Translations under genes and position numbers: made by a program
Shown here: positions 26,501 to 40,370 of the stretch, piece after piece
Layout of the letters: each line of letters begins with the position of its first letter
Position numbering within the stretch: the stretch's first letter is position 1
NCBI RefSeq assembly: GCF_051401765.1
Contig: NW_027480422.1
Location: 17,440,001 to 17,504,000, forward strand
Direction of reading: 5' to 3'
From: Calliopsis andreniformis
Lineage: Eukaryota; Arthropoda; Insecta; Hymenoptera; Andrenidae
DNA: 64,000 nt
Notes under the pieces: generated by a model
Seen by the model: the letters and a program-made list of their open reading frames with translations, nothing else
What the model was told of the DNA's origin: nothing
The model's database searches: none

Positions 26501-28011
26501 CACATCGAACAGCTACGGCATTAGGAGTCAACGCCAGAGGCATAACATACAATATAAGCACAACAATTTTTTCATCGTATAAAATGTATAATTCCAAGCA
26601 GTGTGAAGGTAATGGTCATTTCTACGTTCAGGGCAACCTAGGCTTCACTCTAGAGCGTTGCTCCACCAGATCGAATAGTTAGGGCCTTAGAAGTCAACGC
26701 CATAGGCATAAAATACAAAACAAATAGAACAGTTTTTCCATTGTATAAAAGGAATAATTGCAACCAGTGTGAAAGCTATGGTCATTTATACGTTCCGGGC
26801 AACCTAGGCTTCACTCTAGGGCATTGTCCGACCAGATCGAATAGTTAGGGCCAAAGAAGTCAACGCCAGAAGCATAAAATACAATATAAATACAACAGCT
26901 CTTCCATCGTATATAATGTATATTTGCAAACAGTGTGAAAGTAAAGGTCATTTCTACGTACCGGGCAACCTAGGTTTCGCTGTAGGGCGCTGCTCCACCA
27001 GATCGAATAGCCAGGGACTTAGAAGTCAACGCCAGAAGCATAAAATACAATAAAAATACAACAGTTTTTCCATCGTATAAAATGTATAATTGCAAGGGCT
27101 GTGAAGGCAATGGTCATTTCTACGTTCCGGGCAACCTAGGCTTCACTCTAGAGCGTTGCTTCACCAGATCGAATAGTTAGGGCCTTAGATGTCAACGCCC
27201 GAAGCATAAAATACAAAATAAATAGAACAGTTTTTCCATTGTAAAAAACGAATAATTGCAACCAGTGTGAAAGTTATGGTCATTTCTACGTTCCGGGCAA
27301 CCTAGGCTTAACTGTAGGGCGTTGCTCCACCAGACCGCATAGTTAGGGACTTAGAATTTAACGCCAGAAGCATAAAATAAAATAAAATGCAACAGTTTTT
27401 CCATAGTATAACAGGAATAATTGCAACCAGTGTGAAAGTACAGGCCGTTTCTACGTTCCGGTCAACCTAGGTTTCGCTCTAGGGACTTGCTCCACCAGAT
27501 CGAATAGCTAGGGACTTAGAAGTCAACGCCAGAGGCATAAAATACAATAAAAATGCAACAGTTTTTCCATCGTATAACATGAATAACTGCAACCAGTGTG
27601 AAAGTCCTGGTCATTTCTATGTTCCCGGTAACCTAGGCTTCACTCTAGGGCGTTCCTCCACCACATCGAATAGCTACGGCCTTAGAAGTCAACGCCATAA
27701 CTATAAAAAACAATATAAATACAACAGTTCTCCCATTGCATAAAATGAATAATTGCAACCAGAGTGAAGTTGATGGTCACTTCTAAGTTCCGGGCAACCT
27801 AGGCTTCACTCTAGAGCTTTGCACCACCAGATCGAATAGCTAGGGCCTTAGAAGTCAACGCCAGAAGCACAAAATGAAATAAAAATACAACAGTTATTCC
27901 ACCGTATAACAGGAATAATTACAACCAGTGTGAAAGTAATGGGCATTTCTACGTTCCGTGCAACCTAGGCTTCACTCTAGGGCGTAGGTCCACCAGGACG
28001 AATAGGTAGGG
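23531..28011 (+). repeat. Block F, first 27-mer unit (4481 bp)
   Basis: Sequence from about 23531 recurs from about 28012 at 4481 bp (27 monomers less 1 bp); for example CAGCATGAAAGTTATGG lies at 23611 and 28092, and ATGGTTCCCCCAG at 24001 and 28482. About 24549-24938 also recurs internally at 27370-27760 (offset 2821, about 17 monomers), with a 1-bp loss near 27370. This unit shares its 27-monomer length with HOR A, but its monomers belong to different subtypes. Confidence 0.82.
25391..26220 (+). repeat. 5-mer unit (830 bp), first occurrence
   Basis: AATAGATACARCAGATTTTC at 25391 recurs at 26221, 830 bp (5 monomers) later. The unit contains TTCCCAGCAACC, AAGTCTACAGCAG, GTGGTACCCCCATATCG, CGATATATGTATAATAGC and the CACGGTAT subtype in that order. 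The following partial copy matches only to about 26490. Confidence 0.83.
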
Positions 28012-29055
28012 CCTTAGAAAACAACTCCAGACGCATAAAATACAATATAAATACAACAGTTTTTCCACGGTATAAAACGAATAATTGCAACCAGCATGAA
28101 AGTTATGGTCATTTCTACGTTCCGGGCAACCTAGGCTTCACCCTAGGGCGTTGCTCCACCAAATCGAATAGTTAGGGCCTAAGAAGCCAACGCCAGAAGC
28201 ATAAAATACAATATGAATACAACAGTTTTTCAATCGTATAACAGGAATAATTGCAAACAGTGTGAAAGATATGGTCATTTCTACGTTGCGGGCATCCTAG
28301 GCTTGACTCTAGGGCATTGCTCCACCACATCGAATAGCTACGGCCTTAGAAGTCAACGCCATAACTATAAAAAACAATATAAATACAACAGTTTTTCCAT
28401 TGTATAACAGGAATAATTGCAACCAGTGTGAAAGTGATGGTCATTTCTACGTTCCGGGCAACCTAGGCTTCAGTCTAGGGCATGGTTCCCCCAGATCGAA
28501 TAGTTAGGGCCTAAGAAGCCTACGCCAGAAGCATAAAATACAATATAAACACCACAGTTTTTCCATCGTATAACAAGAATAATTGCAGCCATTGTGAAAG
28601 TGATGGTCATTTCTACATTCCGGGCAGCCTAGGCTTCACTCTAGGGCGTTGCTCCACCAGATCGTATAGTTAGGGCCTAAGAAGTCAACGCCAGAAGCAT
28701 AAAATACAATATAAATACAACAGTTTTTCCATCGTATAACATGAATAACTGCAACCAGTGTGAAAGTCCTGGTCATTTCTATGTTCCCGGTAACCTAGGC
28801 TTCACTCTAGGGCGTTGCTCCACCACATCGAATAGCTACGGCCTTAGAAGTCAACGCCATAACTATAAAAAACAATATAAATACAACAGTTCTCCCATTG
28901 CATAAAATGAATAATTGAAACCAAAGTGAAGTTGATGGTCATTTCTATGTCCCGGGCAACCTGGGCTTCACTCTAGGGCGTTGCTCCACCAGATCGAATA
29001 GCTAGGGACTTAGAAGACAACGCTAGAAGCATAAAATAAAAGAAAAATACAACAG
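28012..29055 (+). repeat. Block F, start of second 27-mer unit, with 3-monomer deletion
   Basis: Matches 23531 onward at 4481 bp up to about 28720. It then jumps so that 28721-29055 matches about 24738-25072 at 3983 bp (24 monomers). Three monomers present in the first unit are therefore missing here. After 29055 the order differs, although the 4481-bp register returns further on (25391/29872 and 26221/30702). Confidence 0.8.
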
Positions 29056-29871
29056 TTTTGCCATCGTATAAAACGAATAATTGCAACCAGTGTGAAAGTT
29101 ATGGTCATTTCTACGGTCCGGGCAACCTAGGCTTCACTCTAGGGCGTTGCTCCACCAGATCGAATAGTTAGGGCCTAAGAAGACAACGCCAGAAGCATAA
29201 AATACAATATAAATACAACAGCTTTTCCATCGTATATAATGTATATTTGCAAACAGTGTGAAAGTAAAGGTCATTTCTACGTTCCGGGCAACCTAGGTTT
29301 CACTTTAGGGCGTTGCTCCACCAGATCGAATAGCTCAGGCCTTAGAAGTCATCGGCAGAAACAAAAAATAAAATAAAAATGCAACAGTTATTCCATCGTA
29401 TAACAGGAATAATTACAACCGGTGTGAAAGTAATGGGCATTTCTACGTTCCGGGCAAGCTAGGCTTCACCCTAGGTCGTTGCTCCACCAGATCCAATAGT
29501 TAGGACCTAAGAAGTCAACGCCAGAAGCATAAAATACAACATAAATACAACAGTTATTCCATCGTATAACAGGAATAATTACAACCAGTGTGAAAGTGAA
29601 GGTCATTTCTACGTACCGGGAAACCTAGGTATCGCTGTAGGGCGCTGCTCCACCAGATCGAATAGCCAGGGACTTAGAAGTCAACGCCAGAAGCATAAAA
29701 TACAATAAAAATACAACAGTTTTTCCATCGTATAAAATGTATAATTGCAAGGACTGTGAAGGCAATGGTCATTTCTACGTTCCGGGCAACCTAGGCTTCA
29801 CTCTAGAGCGTTGCTTCACCAGATCGAATAGTTAGGGCCTTAGATGTCAACGCCCGAAGCATAAAATACAA
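29056..29871 (+). repeat. Satellite mosaic between block F units
   Basis: About five monomers of mixed subtypes, including GTATATTTGCAAACAG (typical of block B) and GAAGGCAATGGTC (also near 27104). No long match at a single offset was found by eye. Confidence 0.7.
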
Positions 29872-30701
29872 AATAGATACAACAGTTTTTCCAGCATATA
29901 ACAGGAATAATTGCAACCAGTGTGAAAGTGATGGTCATTTCTACGTTCCTGGCAACTTAGGCTTCACACTAGGGCGTTGTTCCTCCAGATCGAATAGCTA
30001 GGGCCTAAGAAGTCTACAGCAGAAGCATAAAATACAATGTAAATACAACAGTTTTTCCATCGTATAACAGGAATAATTGCAACCAGTGTGAAAGTGATGG
30101 TCATTTCTACGTTCCGGGCAACCTAGGCTTCAGTCTAGGGCGTGGTACCCCCATATCGAATAGTTAGGTCCTAAGAAGTCAACGCTAGAAGCATAAAATA
30201 CGATATATGTATAATAGCTTTTCCATCGTATCAAACGCATAAGTGCAACCAGTGTGAAAGCAATGGCCATTTCTACGTTCCGGGCATCCTAGACTTAACT
30301 CTAGGGCATTGCTCTACCAGATCGAATAGCTACGGCCTTAGAAGTCAACGCCAGAAGCATAATATACAATATAAATACAACAGTTTTTCAATCGTATAAC
30401 AGGAATAATTGCAAACAGTGTGAAAGTTATGGTCATTTCTATGTTCCGTGCAACCTAGGCTTCACTCTAGGGCGTTGGTCCACCAGGCCGAATAGTTAGG
30501 ACCTTAGAAAACAACTCCAGACGCATAAAATACAATATAAATACAACAGTGTTTCCACGGTATAAAACGAATAATTGCATCCAGTATGAAAGTTATGGTC
30601 ATTTCTACGTTCCGGGCAACCTAGGCTTCACCCTTGGGCGTTGCTCCACCAGATCCAATAGTTAGGACATAAGAAGTCAACGCCAGAAGCATAAAATACA
30701 A
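29872..30701 (+). repeat. 5-mer unit (830 bp), second occurrence
   Basis: Same five-monomer order as 25391-26220, exactly 4481 bp downstream, and directly followed by another partial copy from 30702. Confidence 0.83.
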
Positions 30702-31190
30702 AATAGATACAACAGATTTTCCAGCATATAACAGGAATAATTGCAACCAGTGTGAAAGTGATGGTCATTTCTACGTTCCCAGCAACCTAGGCTTCACTCT
30801 AGGGCGTTGTTCCTCCAGATCGAATAGCTAGGGCCTAAGAAGTCTACAGCAGAAGCATAAAATACAATGTAAATACAACAGTTTTTCCATCGTATAACAG
30901 GAATAATTGCAACCAGTGTGAAAGTGATGGTCATTTCTACGTTCCGGGCAACCTAGGCTTCAGTCTAGGGCGTGGTACCCCCATATCGAATAGTTAGGTC
31001 CTAAGAAGTCAACGCTAGAAGCATAAAGTACGATATATGTATAATAGCTTTTCCATCGTATCAAACGCATAAGTGCAACCAGTGTGAAAGCAATGGCCAT
31101 TTCTACGTCCCGGGCATCCTAGACTTAACTCTAGGGCATTGCTCTACCAGATCGAATAGCTACGGCCTTAGAAGTCAACGCCCGAAGCAT
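30702..31190 (+). repeat. 5-mer unit (830 bp), partial third occurrence
   Basis: Nearly identical to 29872-30360 at 830 bp. It breaks off near 31190, where AGTCAACGCCCGAAGCAT replaces the expected AGTCAACGCCAGAAGCAT and a different monomer order begins. Confidence 0.8.
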
Positions 31191-32599
31191 AAAATACAAT
31201 AAAAATACAACAGTTTTTCCAACGTATAACAGGAATAACAGCAACCAGAGTGAAGGTGATGGTCGCTTCTAAGTTCCGGGCAACCTAGGCTTCACTCTAG
31301 AGCGTTGCACCACCAGATCGAATAGCTAGGGACTTAGAAGTCAACGCCACAAGCATAAAATACAATAAAAATACAACAGTTTTTCCATCGTATAAAAGGA
31401 ATTATTGCAACCAGTGTGAAAGTAATGGTCACTTCTACGTTCCCAGCAACCTCGGCTTCACTCTAGGGCGTTGTTCCTCCAGATCGAATAGCTAGGGCCT
31501 AAGAAGTCTACAGCAGAAGCATAAAATACAATATAAATACAACAGTTTTTCCATCGTATAACAGGAATAATTGCAACCAGAGTGAAGGTGTTGGTCATTT
31601 CTAATTTCCGGGCAAACTAGGCTTCACTCTAGAGCGTTGCTCCGCCAGATCGAATAGCTAGGGCCTTAGAAGTCAACGCCAGAAACACAAAATAAAATAA
31701 AAATACAACAGTTATTCCATCGTATAACAGGAATAATTACAACCAGTGTGAAAGTAATGGGCACTTCTACGTTCCGTGCAATCTAGGCTTCACTGTAGGG
31801 CGTTGGTCCACCAGGTCGAATAGATAGGGCCTTAGAAAACAACTCCAGACGCATAAAATACAATATAAATACAACAGTTTTTCCACGGTATAAAACGAAT
31901 AATTGCAACCAGTATGAAAGTTTTGGTCATTTCTACGTTCCGGGCAACCTAGGCTTCACCCTAGGGCGTTGCTCCACTAGATCGAATAGTTAGGGCCCAG
32001 GAAGTCAACGCCAGAAGCATAAAATACAATATAAATGCAACAGTTTTTCCCATGCATAACAGGAATAATTGCAACCAGTGTGAAAGGTATGGTCATTTCT
32101 ACGTTCCGGGCAACATAGGCTTCACTGTAGGGCGTTGCTCCACCACACCGGATAGCTGCTGCCTTAGAAGTCAACGCCAGGAGCATAAAATACAATATAA
32201 ACACCACAGTTTTTCCATCGTATAACGGGAATAATTGCAACCAGAGTGAAGGTGATGGTCATTTCTAAGTTCCGGGCAACCTAGGCTTCACTCTAGAGCG
32301 TTGCTCCACCAGATCGAATAGCTAGGACCTTAGAAGTCAACGCCAGAAGAACAAAATAAAATAAAAATACAAGAGTTATTCCATCGTATAACAGGAATAA
32401 TTACAACCAGTGTGAAAGTAATGGGCATTTCTACGTTCCGTGCAACCTAGGCTTCACTCTAGGGCGTTGGTCCACCCGGCCGAATAGTCAGGGCTTTAGA
32501 AAACAACTCCAGACTCATAAAATAAAATATAAATGCAACAGTTTTTCCCTTGTATAACAGGAATAATTGCAACCAGTATGAAAGTTATGGTCATTTCTA
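31191..32599 (+). repeat. Satellite mosaic, block F to block G
   Basis: About 8.5 monomers that combine subtypes from 21-26 kb: ATGGTCRCTTCTAAGTTCC, GCACAAAATAAAATAAAA and AAAACAACTCCAGACGC (31842, and a variant at 32506). Nothing other than satellite is present. Confidence 0.7.
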
Positions 32600-35500
32600 C
32601 GTTGCGGGCATCCTAGGCTTCACTCTAGGGCGTTGCTCCTCCAGATAGAATAGTTAGGGCCCAGGAAGTCAACGCCAGAAGCATAAAATAAAATATAAAT
32701 ACAACAGTTTTTCCCTTGTATAACAGGAATAATTGCAACCAGTGTGAAAGGTATGGTCATTTCTACGTTCCGGGCAACCTAGGCTTCACTCTAGGGCGTT
32801 GCTCCACCACATCGGATAGCCGCGGCCTTAGTAGTCAACGCCAGAAGCATAAAATACAATATAAATACAACAGTTTTTCAATCGTATAACAGGAATAATT
32901 GCAAACAGTGTGGAAGATATGGTCATTTCTACGTTGCGGGCATCCTAGGCTTCACTCTAGGGCATTGCTCCACCACATCGAATAGCTACGGCCTTAGAAG
33001 TCAACGCCCGAAGCATAAAATGCAATAAAAATACAACAGTTTTTCAATCGTATAACAAGAATAATTCCAACCAGTGTGAGAGTGATGGTCATTTCTACAT
33101 TCCGGGAAACCTAGGCTTCACTCTAGGGCGTTGCTCCACCAGATCGAATACATAGTGCCATAGAAGTCAACGCCAGAAGCATAAAGTACATTAAAAATCC
33201 AACAGTTTGTCCATCGTATAACAGGAGTAATTGCCACCAGTGTGAAAGTGATGGTCATTTGTGCATTCCGGGCAACCGAGGCTTCACTCTAGGGCGTTGC
33301 TCCACCACATCGGATAGCTGCGGCCTTAGAAGTCAACGCCAGAAGCATAATATACAATATAAATACAACAGTTTTTCAATCGTATAACGGGAATAATTGC
33401 AAACAGTGTGAAAGATATGGTCATTTCTACGTTCCGTGCAACCTAGGCTTCACTCTAGGGCGTTGGTCCACCAGGCCGAATAGTTAGGACCTTAGAAAAC
33501 AACTCCAGACGCATAAAATACAATATAAATACAACAGTGTTTCCACGGTATAAAACGAATAATTGCATCCAGTATGAAAGTTATGGTCATTTCTACGTTC
33601 CGGGCAACCTAGGCTTCACCCTGGGGCGTTCCTCCACCAGATCCAATAGTTAGGACATAAGAAGTCAACGCCAGAAGCATAAAATACAAAATAGATACAA
33701 CAGATTTTCCAGCATATAACAGGAATAATTGCAACCAGAGTGAAGGTGTTGGTCATTTCTAAGTTCCGGGCAACCTAGGCTTCACTCTAGAGCGTTGCTC
33801 CGCCAGATCGAATAGCTAGGGCCTTAGAAGTCAACGCCAGAAGCACAAAATAAAATAAAAATACAACAGTTTTTCCACGGTATAAAACGAATAATTGCAA
33901 CCAGTATGAAAGTTATGGTCATTTCTGCATTCCGGGCAACCTAGGCTTCACTCTAGGGCGTTGCTCCTCCAGATAGAATAGTTAGGGCCCATGAAGTCAA
34001 CGCCAGAAGCATAAAATAAAATATAAATACAACAGTTTTTCCCTTGTATAACAGGAATAATTGCAACCAGTGTGAAAGGTATGGTCATTTCTACGTTCCG
34101 GGCAACCTAGGCTTCACTCTAGGGCGTTGCTCCTCCACATCGGATAGCCGCGGCCTTAGTAGTCAACGCCAGAAGCATAAAATACAATATAAATACAACA
34201 GTTTTTCAATCGTATAACAGGAATAATTGCAAACAGTGTGGAAGATATGGTCATTTCTACGTTGCGGGCATCCTAGGCTTCACTCTAGGGCATTGGTCCA
34301 CCACATCGAATAGCTACGGCCTTAGAAGTCAACGCCCGAAGCATAAAATGCAATAAAAATACAACAGTTTTTCCATCGTATAACAGGAATAACAGCAGCC
34401 AGAGTGAAGGTGATGGTCACTTCTAAGTTCCGGGCAACCTAGGCTTCACTCTAGAGCGTTGCACCACCAGATCGAATAGCTAGGGACTTAGAAGTCAACG
34501 TCAGAAGCATAAAATACAATAAAAATACAACAGTTTTTCCATCGTATAAAAGGAATAATTGCAACCAGTGTGAAAGTAATGGTCATTTCTACGTTCCCAG
34601 CAACCTAGGCTTCACTCTAGGGCGTTGTTCCTGCAGATCGAATAGCTAGGGCCTAAGAAGTCAACGCTAGAAGCATAAAATACAAAATAAATACAACAGT
34701 TTTTCCATCGTATAACAAGAATAATTGCAACCAGTGTGAGAGTGATGGTCATTTCTACATTCCGGGAAACCTAGGCTTCACTCTAGGGCGTTGCTCCACC
34801 AGATCGAATACATAGTGCCATAGAAGTCAACGCCAGAAGCATAAAGTACATTAAAAATCCAACAGTTTGTCCATCGTATAACAGGAGTAATTGCCACCAG
34901 TGTGAAAGTGATGGTCATTTGTGCATTCCGGGCAACCGAGGCTTCACTCTAGGGCGTTGCTCCACCACATCGGATAGCTGCGGCCTTAGAAGTCAACGAC
35001 AGAAGCATAATATACAATATAAATACAACAGTTTTTCAATCGTATAACAGGAATAATTGCAAACAGTGTGAAAGATATGGTCATTTCTACGTTCCGTGCA
35101 ACCTAGGCTTCACTCTAGGGCGTTGGTACACCAGGCCGAATAGTTAGGACCTTAGAAAACAACTCCAGACGCATAAAATACAATATAAATACAACAGTGT
35201 TTCCACGGTATAAAACGAATAATTGCATCCAGTATGAAAGTTATGGTCATTTCTACGTTCCGGGCAACCTAGGCTTCACCCTGGGGCGTTGCTCCACCAG
35301 ATCCAATAGTTAGGACATAAGAAGTCAACGCCAGAAGCATAAAATACAAAATAGATACAACAGATTTTCCAGCATATAATAGGAATAATTGCAACCAGAG
35401 TGAAGGTGTTGGTCATTTCTAAGTTCCGGGCAACCTAGGCTTCACTCTAGAGCGTTGCTCCGCCAGATCGAATAGCTAAGGCCTTAGAAGTCAACGCCAG

Positions 35501-36040
35501 AAGCACAAAATAAAAGAAAAATACAACAGTTTTTCCACGGTATAAAACGAATAATTGCAACCAGTATGAAAGTTATGGTCATTTCTACATTACGGGCAAC
35601 CTAGGCTTCACCCTTGGGCGTTGCTCCACCAAATCGAATAGTTAGGGCCTAAGAAGTCAACGCCAGAAGCATAAAATACAAAATAAATACAACAGTTTTT
35701 CCATCGTATAACAAGAATAATTGCAACCAGTGTGAGAGTGATGGTCATTTCTACATTCCGGGAAACCTAGGCTTCACTCTAGGGCGTTGCTCCACCAGAT
35801 CGAATACATAGTGCCATAGAAGTCAACGCCAGGAGCATAAAGTACATTAAAAATCCAACAGTTTGTCCATCGTATAACAGGAGTAATTGCCACCAGTGTG
35901 AAAGTGATGGTCATTTGTGCATTCCGGGCAACCTAGGCTTCACTCTAGGGCGTTGCTCCACCACATCGGATAGCTGCGGCCTTAGAAGTCAACGCCAGAA
36001 GCATAAAATACAATATAAATACAACAGTTTTTCAATCGTA
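32600..36040 (+). repeat. Block G: interleaved 8-mer (1328 bp) and 10-mer (1660 bp) offsets
   Basis: About 32600-33040 matches 33928-34368 at 1328 bp (8 monomers; TTGCTCCTCCAGATAGAATA at 32633 and 33961). About 33050-33925 matches 34710-35585 at 1660 bp (10 monomers; CATAGTGCC at 33151 and 34811). CATAGTGCC at 35807 lies a further 996 bp (6 monomers) away, echoing block D. Overlapping offsets of this kind mean successive duplications of different lengths. Confidence 0.82.
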
Positions 36041-39000
36041 TAACAGGAATAATTACAACCAGTGTGACAGTAATGGGCACTTCTACGTTCCGTGCAATCT
36101 AGGCTTCACTGTAGGGCGTTGGTCCACCAGGTCGAATGGATAGGGCCTTAGAAAACAACTCCAGACGCATAAAATACAATATAAATACAACAGTTTTTCC
36201 ACGGTATAAAACGAATAATTGCAACCAGTATGAAAGGTATGGTCATTTCTACGTTCCGGGCAACATAGGCTTCACTCTAGAGCGTTGCTCCACCAGATCG
36301 AAGAGCTAGGACCTTAGAAGTCAACGCCAGAAGCACAAAATAAAATAAAAATACAAGAGCTATTCCATCGTATAACAGGAATAATTACAACCAGTTTGAA
36401 AGTAATGGGCATTTCTACGTTCCGTGCAACCTAGGCTTCACTCTAGGGCGTTGGTCCACCCGGCCGAATAGTCAGGGCTTTAGAAAACAACTCCAGACTC
36501 ATAAAATACAATATAAATGCAACAGTTTTTCCCTTGTATAACAGGAATAATTGCAACCAGTATGAAAGTTATGGTCATTTCTACGTTGCGGGCACCCTAG
36601 GCTTCACTCTAGGGCGTTGCTCCACCACATCGAATAGCTACGGCCTTAGGAGTCAACGCCAGAGGCATAAAATACAAAATAAATACAACAGTTTTTCCAT
36701 CGTATAACAGGAATAATTGCAACCAGTGTGAGAGTGATGGTCATTTTTACATTCCGGGAAACCTAGGCTTCACTCTTGGGCGTTGCTCCACCAGATCGAA
36801 TACATAGTGCCATATAAGTCAACGCCAGAAGCATAAAGTACATTAAAAATCCAACAGTTTGTCCATCGTATAACAGGAGTAATTGCCACCAGTGTGAAGG
36901 TGATGGTCATTTCTGCATTCCGGGCAACCTAGGCTTCACTCTAGGGCGTTGCTCCTCCAGATAGAATAGTTAGGGCCCAGGAAGTCAACGCCAGAAGCAT
37001 AAAATAAAATATAAATACAACAGTTTTTCCCTTGTATAACAGGAATAATTGCAACCAGCGTGAAAGGTATGGTCATTTCTACGTTCCGGGCAACCTAGGC
37101 TTCACTCTAGGGCGTTGCTCCACCACATCGGATAGCTGCGGCCTTAGAAGTCAACGCCAGAAGCATAAAATACAATATAAATACAACAGTTTTTAAATCG
37201 TATAACAGGAATAATTACAACCAGTGTGAAAGTAATGGGCATTTCTACGTTCCGTGCAACCTAGGCTTCACTCTAGGGCGTTGGTCCACCAGGCCGAATA
37301 GTTAGGGCCTTAGAAAACAACTCCAGACGCATAAAATACAATATAAATACAACAGTTTTTCCACGGTATAAAACGAATAATTGCAACCAGTGTGAAAGTT
37401 ATGGGCATTTCTACGTTCCGGGCAACCTAGGCTTCACCCTAGGGCGTTGCTCCACCAGATAGAATAGTTAGGGCCCAGGAAGTCAACGCCAGAAGCATAA
37501 AATACAATATTAATACAACAGTTTTTCCCTTGTATAACAGGAATAATTGCAACCAGTGTGAAAGGTACGGTCATTTCTACGTTCCGGGCAATCTAGGCTT
37601 CACTCTAGGGCGTTGGTCCACCAGGCTGAATAGTTAGGGCCTTAGAAAACAAATCCAGGCGCATAAAATACAATATAAATACAACAGTTTTTCCACGGTA
37701 TAAAACGAATAATTGCAACCAGTATGAAAGTTATGGTCATTTCTACGTTCCGGGCAACCTAGGCTTCACCCTAGGGCGTTGCTCCACCAGATCGAATAGT
37801 TAGGGCCTAAGAAGTCTACGCCAGAAGCATAAAATACAATACAAATACAACAGTTTTACAATCTTATCACAGGAATAATTGCAAACAGTGTGAAAGATAT
37901 GGTCATTTCTACGTTGCGAGCATCCTAGGCTTCACTCTAGGGCATTGCTCCACCACATCGAATAGCTACGGCCTTAGAAGTCAACGCCATAACTATAAAA
38001 AACAATATGAATGCAACAGTTTTTCCACTGTATAAAATGAATAATTGCAAACAGTGTGGAGGTAATAGTCATTTCTACCTTCCGGGCAACCTAGGCTTCT
38101 CTCTAGGGCGTTTCTCCACCACATCGAATAGCTACTGCCTTAGAAGTCAACGTCTGACGCATAAAATATAATATAAAGACAACAGTTTTTCCATCGTATA
38201 AAACGTATAATTGCAACCAGTATAAATGTTATCGTCATTCCTACGTTCCGGGCAACCTAGGCTTCACTCTAGGGCGTTGGTCCACCAGATCCCATAGCTA
38301 GGGCCTAAGAAGTCAACGTATGGAGCACCAAATACAAAATAAGAACAACAGCTTTTCCATCGTATAAAACGAATAATCGCAACAAGTATGAGAGCTATGG
38401 TCATTTATACGTTCCGTGCAACCTAGGCTTCACTCTAGGGCGTTGCTCCACCAGATCGAATAGTTAGGGCCTAAAAAGTCAACGCCAGAAGCATAAAATA
38501 CAATATAAATGCAACAGTTTTTCCCTTGTATAACAGGAATAAATGCAACCAGTGCGAAAGGTATGGTCACTTCAACGTTCCGGGCAGCCTAGCCTTCACT
38601 CTAGGGCGTTGCTCCACCACATCGAATAGTTAGGGCCTTAGAAGTCAATGCCAGAAACATAAAATGCCATAAAAATACAACAGTTGTTCCACTGTATAAT
38701 ACGAATCATCGCAACAAGTATGAGAGCTATGGTCATTTCTACGTTCCGTGCAACCTAGGCTTCACTCTAGGGCGTTGCTCCACCAGATCGAATAGTTAGG
38801 GCCTAAGAAGTCAACGCCAGAAGCATAAAGTACAATACAAATACAACAGCTTTTCCATCGTATAACAGGAATAATTGCAACCATTGTGAAAGGTATGGTC
38901 ATTTCTACTTTCCGGTCTATCTAGGCTTCACTCTAGGGCGTTTGTCCACCACATCGATTAGCTGCGGCCTTAGAAGTCAACGCCAGAAGCATAAAACACA

Positions 39001-40370
39001 ATATAGATAAAACAGTTTTTTAATCGTATAACAGGAATAATTGCAAACAGTGTGAAAGACATGGTCATTTCTACGTTGCGGGCATCCTAGGCTTCACTCT
39101 AGGGCATTGCTCCACCACATCGAATAGCTACGGCCTTAGAAGTCAAAGCCGTAACTATAAAAAACAATATAAATACAACAGTTTTTCCATTGCATAAAAT
39201 GAATAATTGCAAACAGTGTGGAGGTAATGGTCATTTCTACTTTCCGGGCAACCTAGGCTTCACTCTAGGGCGTTTCTCCACCACATCGAATAGCTACGGC
39301 CTTAGAAGTCAACGTCTGAAGCATACAATATAATATAAATACAACAGTTTTTCCATCGTATAACAGGAACAATTGCAACCAGTGTGAAAGACATGGTCAT
39401 TTCTACGTTGCGGGCATCCAAGGCTTCACTCTAGGGCATTGCTCCACCACATCGAATAGCCACGGCCTTAGAAGTCAAAGCCGTAACTATAAAAAACAAT
39501 ATAAATACAACAGTTTTTCCATTGTATAAAATGAATAATTGCAAACAGTGTGGAGGTAATGGTCATTTCTACTTTCCGGGCAACCTAGGCTTCACTCTAG
39601 GGCGTTTCTCCACCACATCGAATAGCTACGGCCTTAGAAGTCAACGTCTGAAGCATACAATATAATATAAATACAACAGTTTTTCATCGTATAACAGGAA
39701 CAATTGCAACCAGTGTGAAAGACATGGTCATTTCTACGTTCCGGGCAACCTAGGCTTCACTCTAGGGCGTTGCTCCACCACATCGAATAGCTACGGCCTT
39801 AGCAGTCAACGCCAGAGGCATAAAATACAAAATAAATACAACAGTTTTGCCATCGTATAACAAGAACAATTGCAACCAGTGTGAAAGTGATGGTCATTTC
39901 TACATTCCGGGCAACCTGGGCTTCACTCCAGGGCCATGCTCCACCAGATCGAGTAGTTAGGGCCTAAGAAGTCAACGCCAGAAGCATAAAATACAATATA
40001 AATGCAACAGTATTTCCCTTGTATAACAGGAATAAATGCAACCAGTGTGAAAGGTATGGTCACTTCAACGTTCCGGGCAGCCTAGCCTTCACTCTAGGGC
40101 GTTGCTCCACCACATCGAATAGTTAGGGCCTTAGAAGTCAATGCCAGAAACATAAAATGCCATAAAAATACAACAGTTGTTCCACTGTATAATACGGATA
40201 ATTGCAAACAGTATGAAAGCTATGGTCATTTATACGTCCCGGGCATACTAGGCTTCACTCTAGGGCGTTGCTCAACCACATCGAATAGCTACGGCCCTAG
40301 AAGACAACGCCATAACTATAAAATACAATATAAATATAACAGTCTGTCCATCGTATAAAACGAATAATTG
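36041..40370 (+). repeat. Block H: satellite mosaic
   Basis: About 26 monomers of mixed subtypes. About 38540-38700 matches 40034-40193 at 1493 bp (9 monomers less 1), sharing AATAAATGCAACC and CAGTTGTTCCACTGTATAA. The CACGGTAT subtype becomes rare after about 37.7 kb. A 1-bp deletion lies near 39683 in the T tract. Confidence 0.75.
39051..39715 (+). repeat. Local dimer duplication (332 bp, two copies)
   Basis: About 39051-39382 and 39383-39714 repeat at exactly 332 bp (2 monomers). The rare string AAGCCGTAACTATAAAAAAC lies at 39146 and 39478. Each unit pairs a CATTGCTCC monomer with a CGTTTCTCC/CGTCTGAAGCATACAA monomer. Only a few bases differ, so this is a young duplication. Confidence 0.86.
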
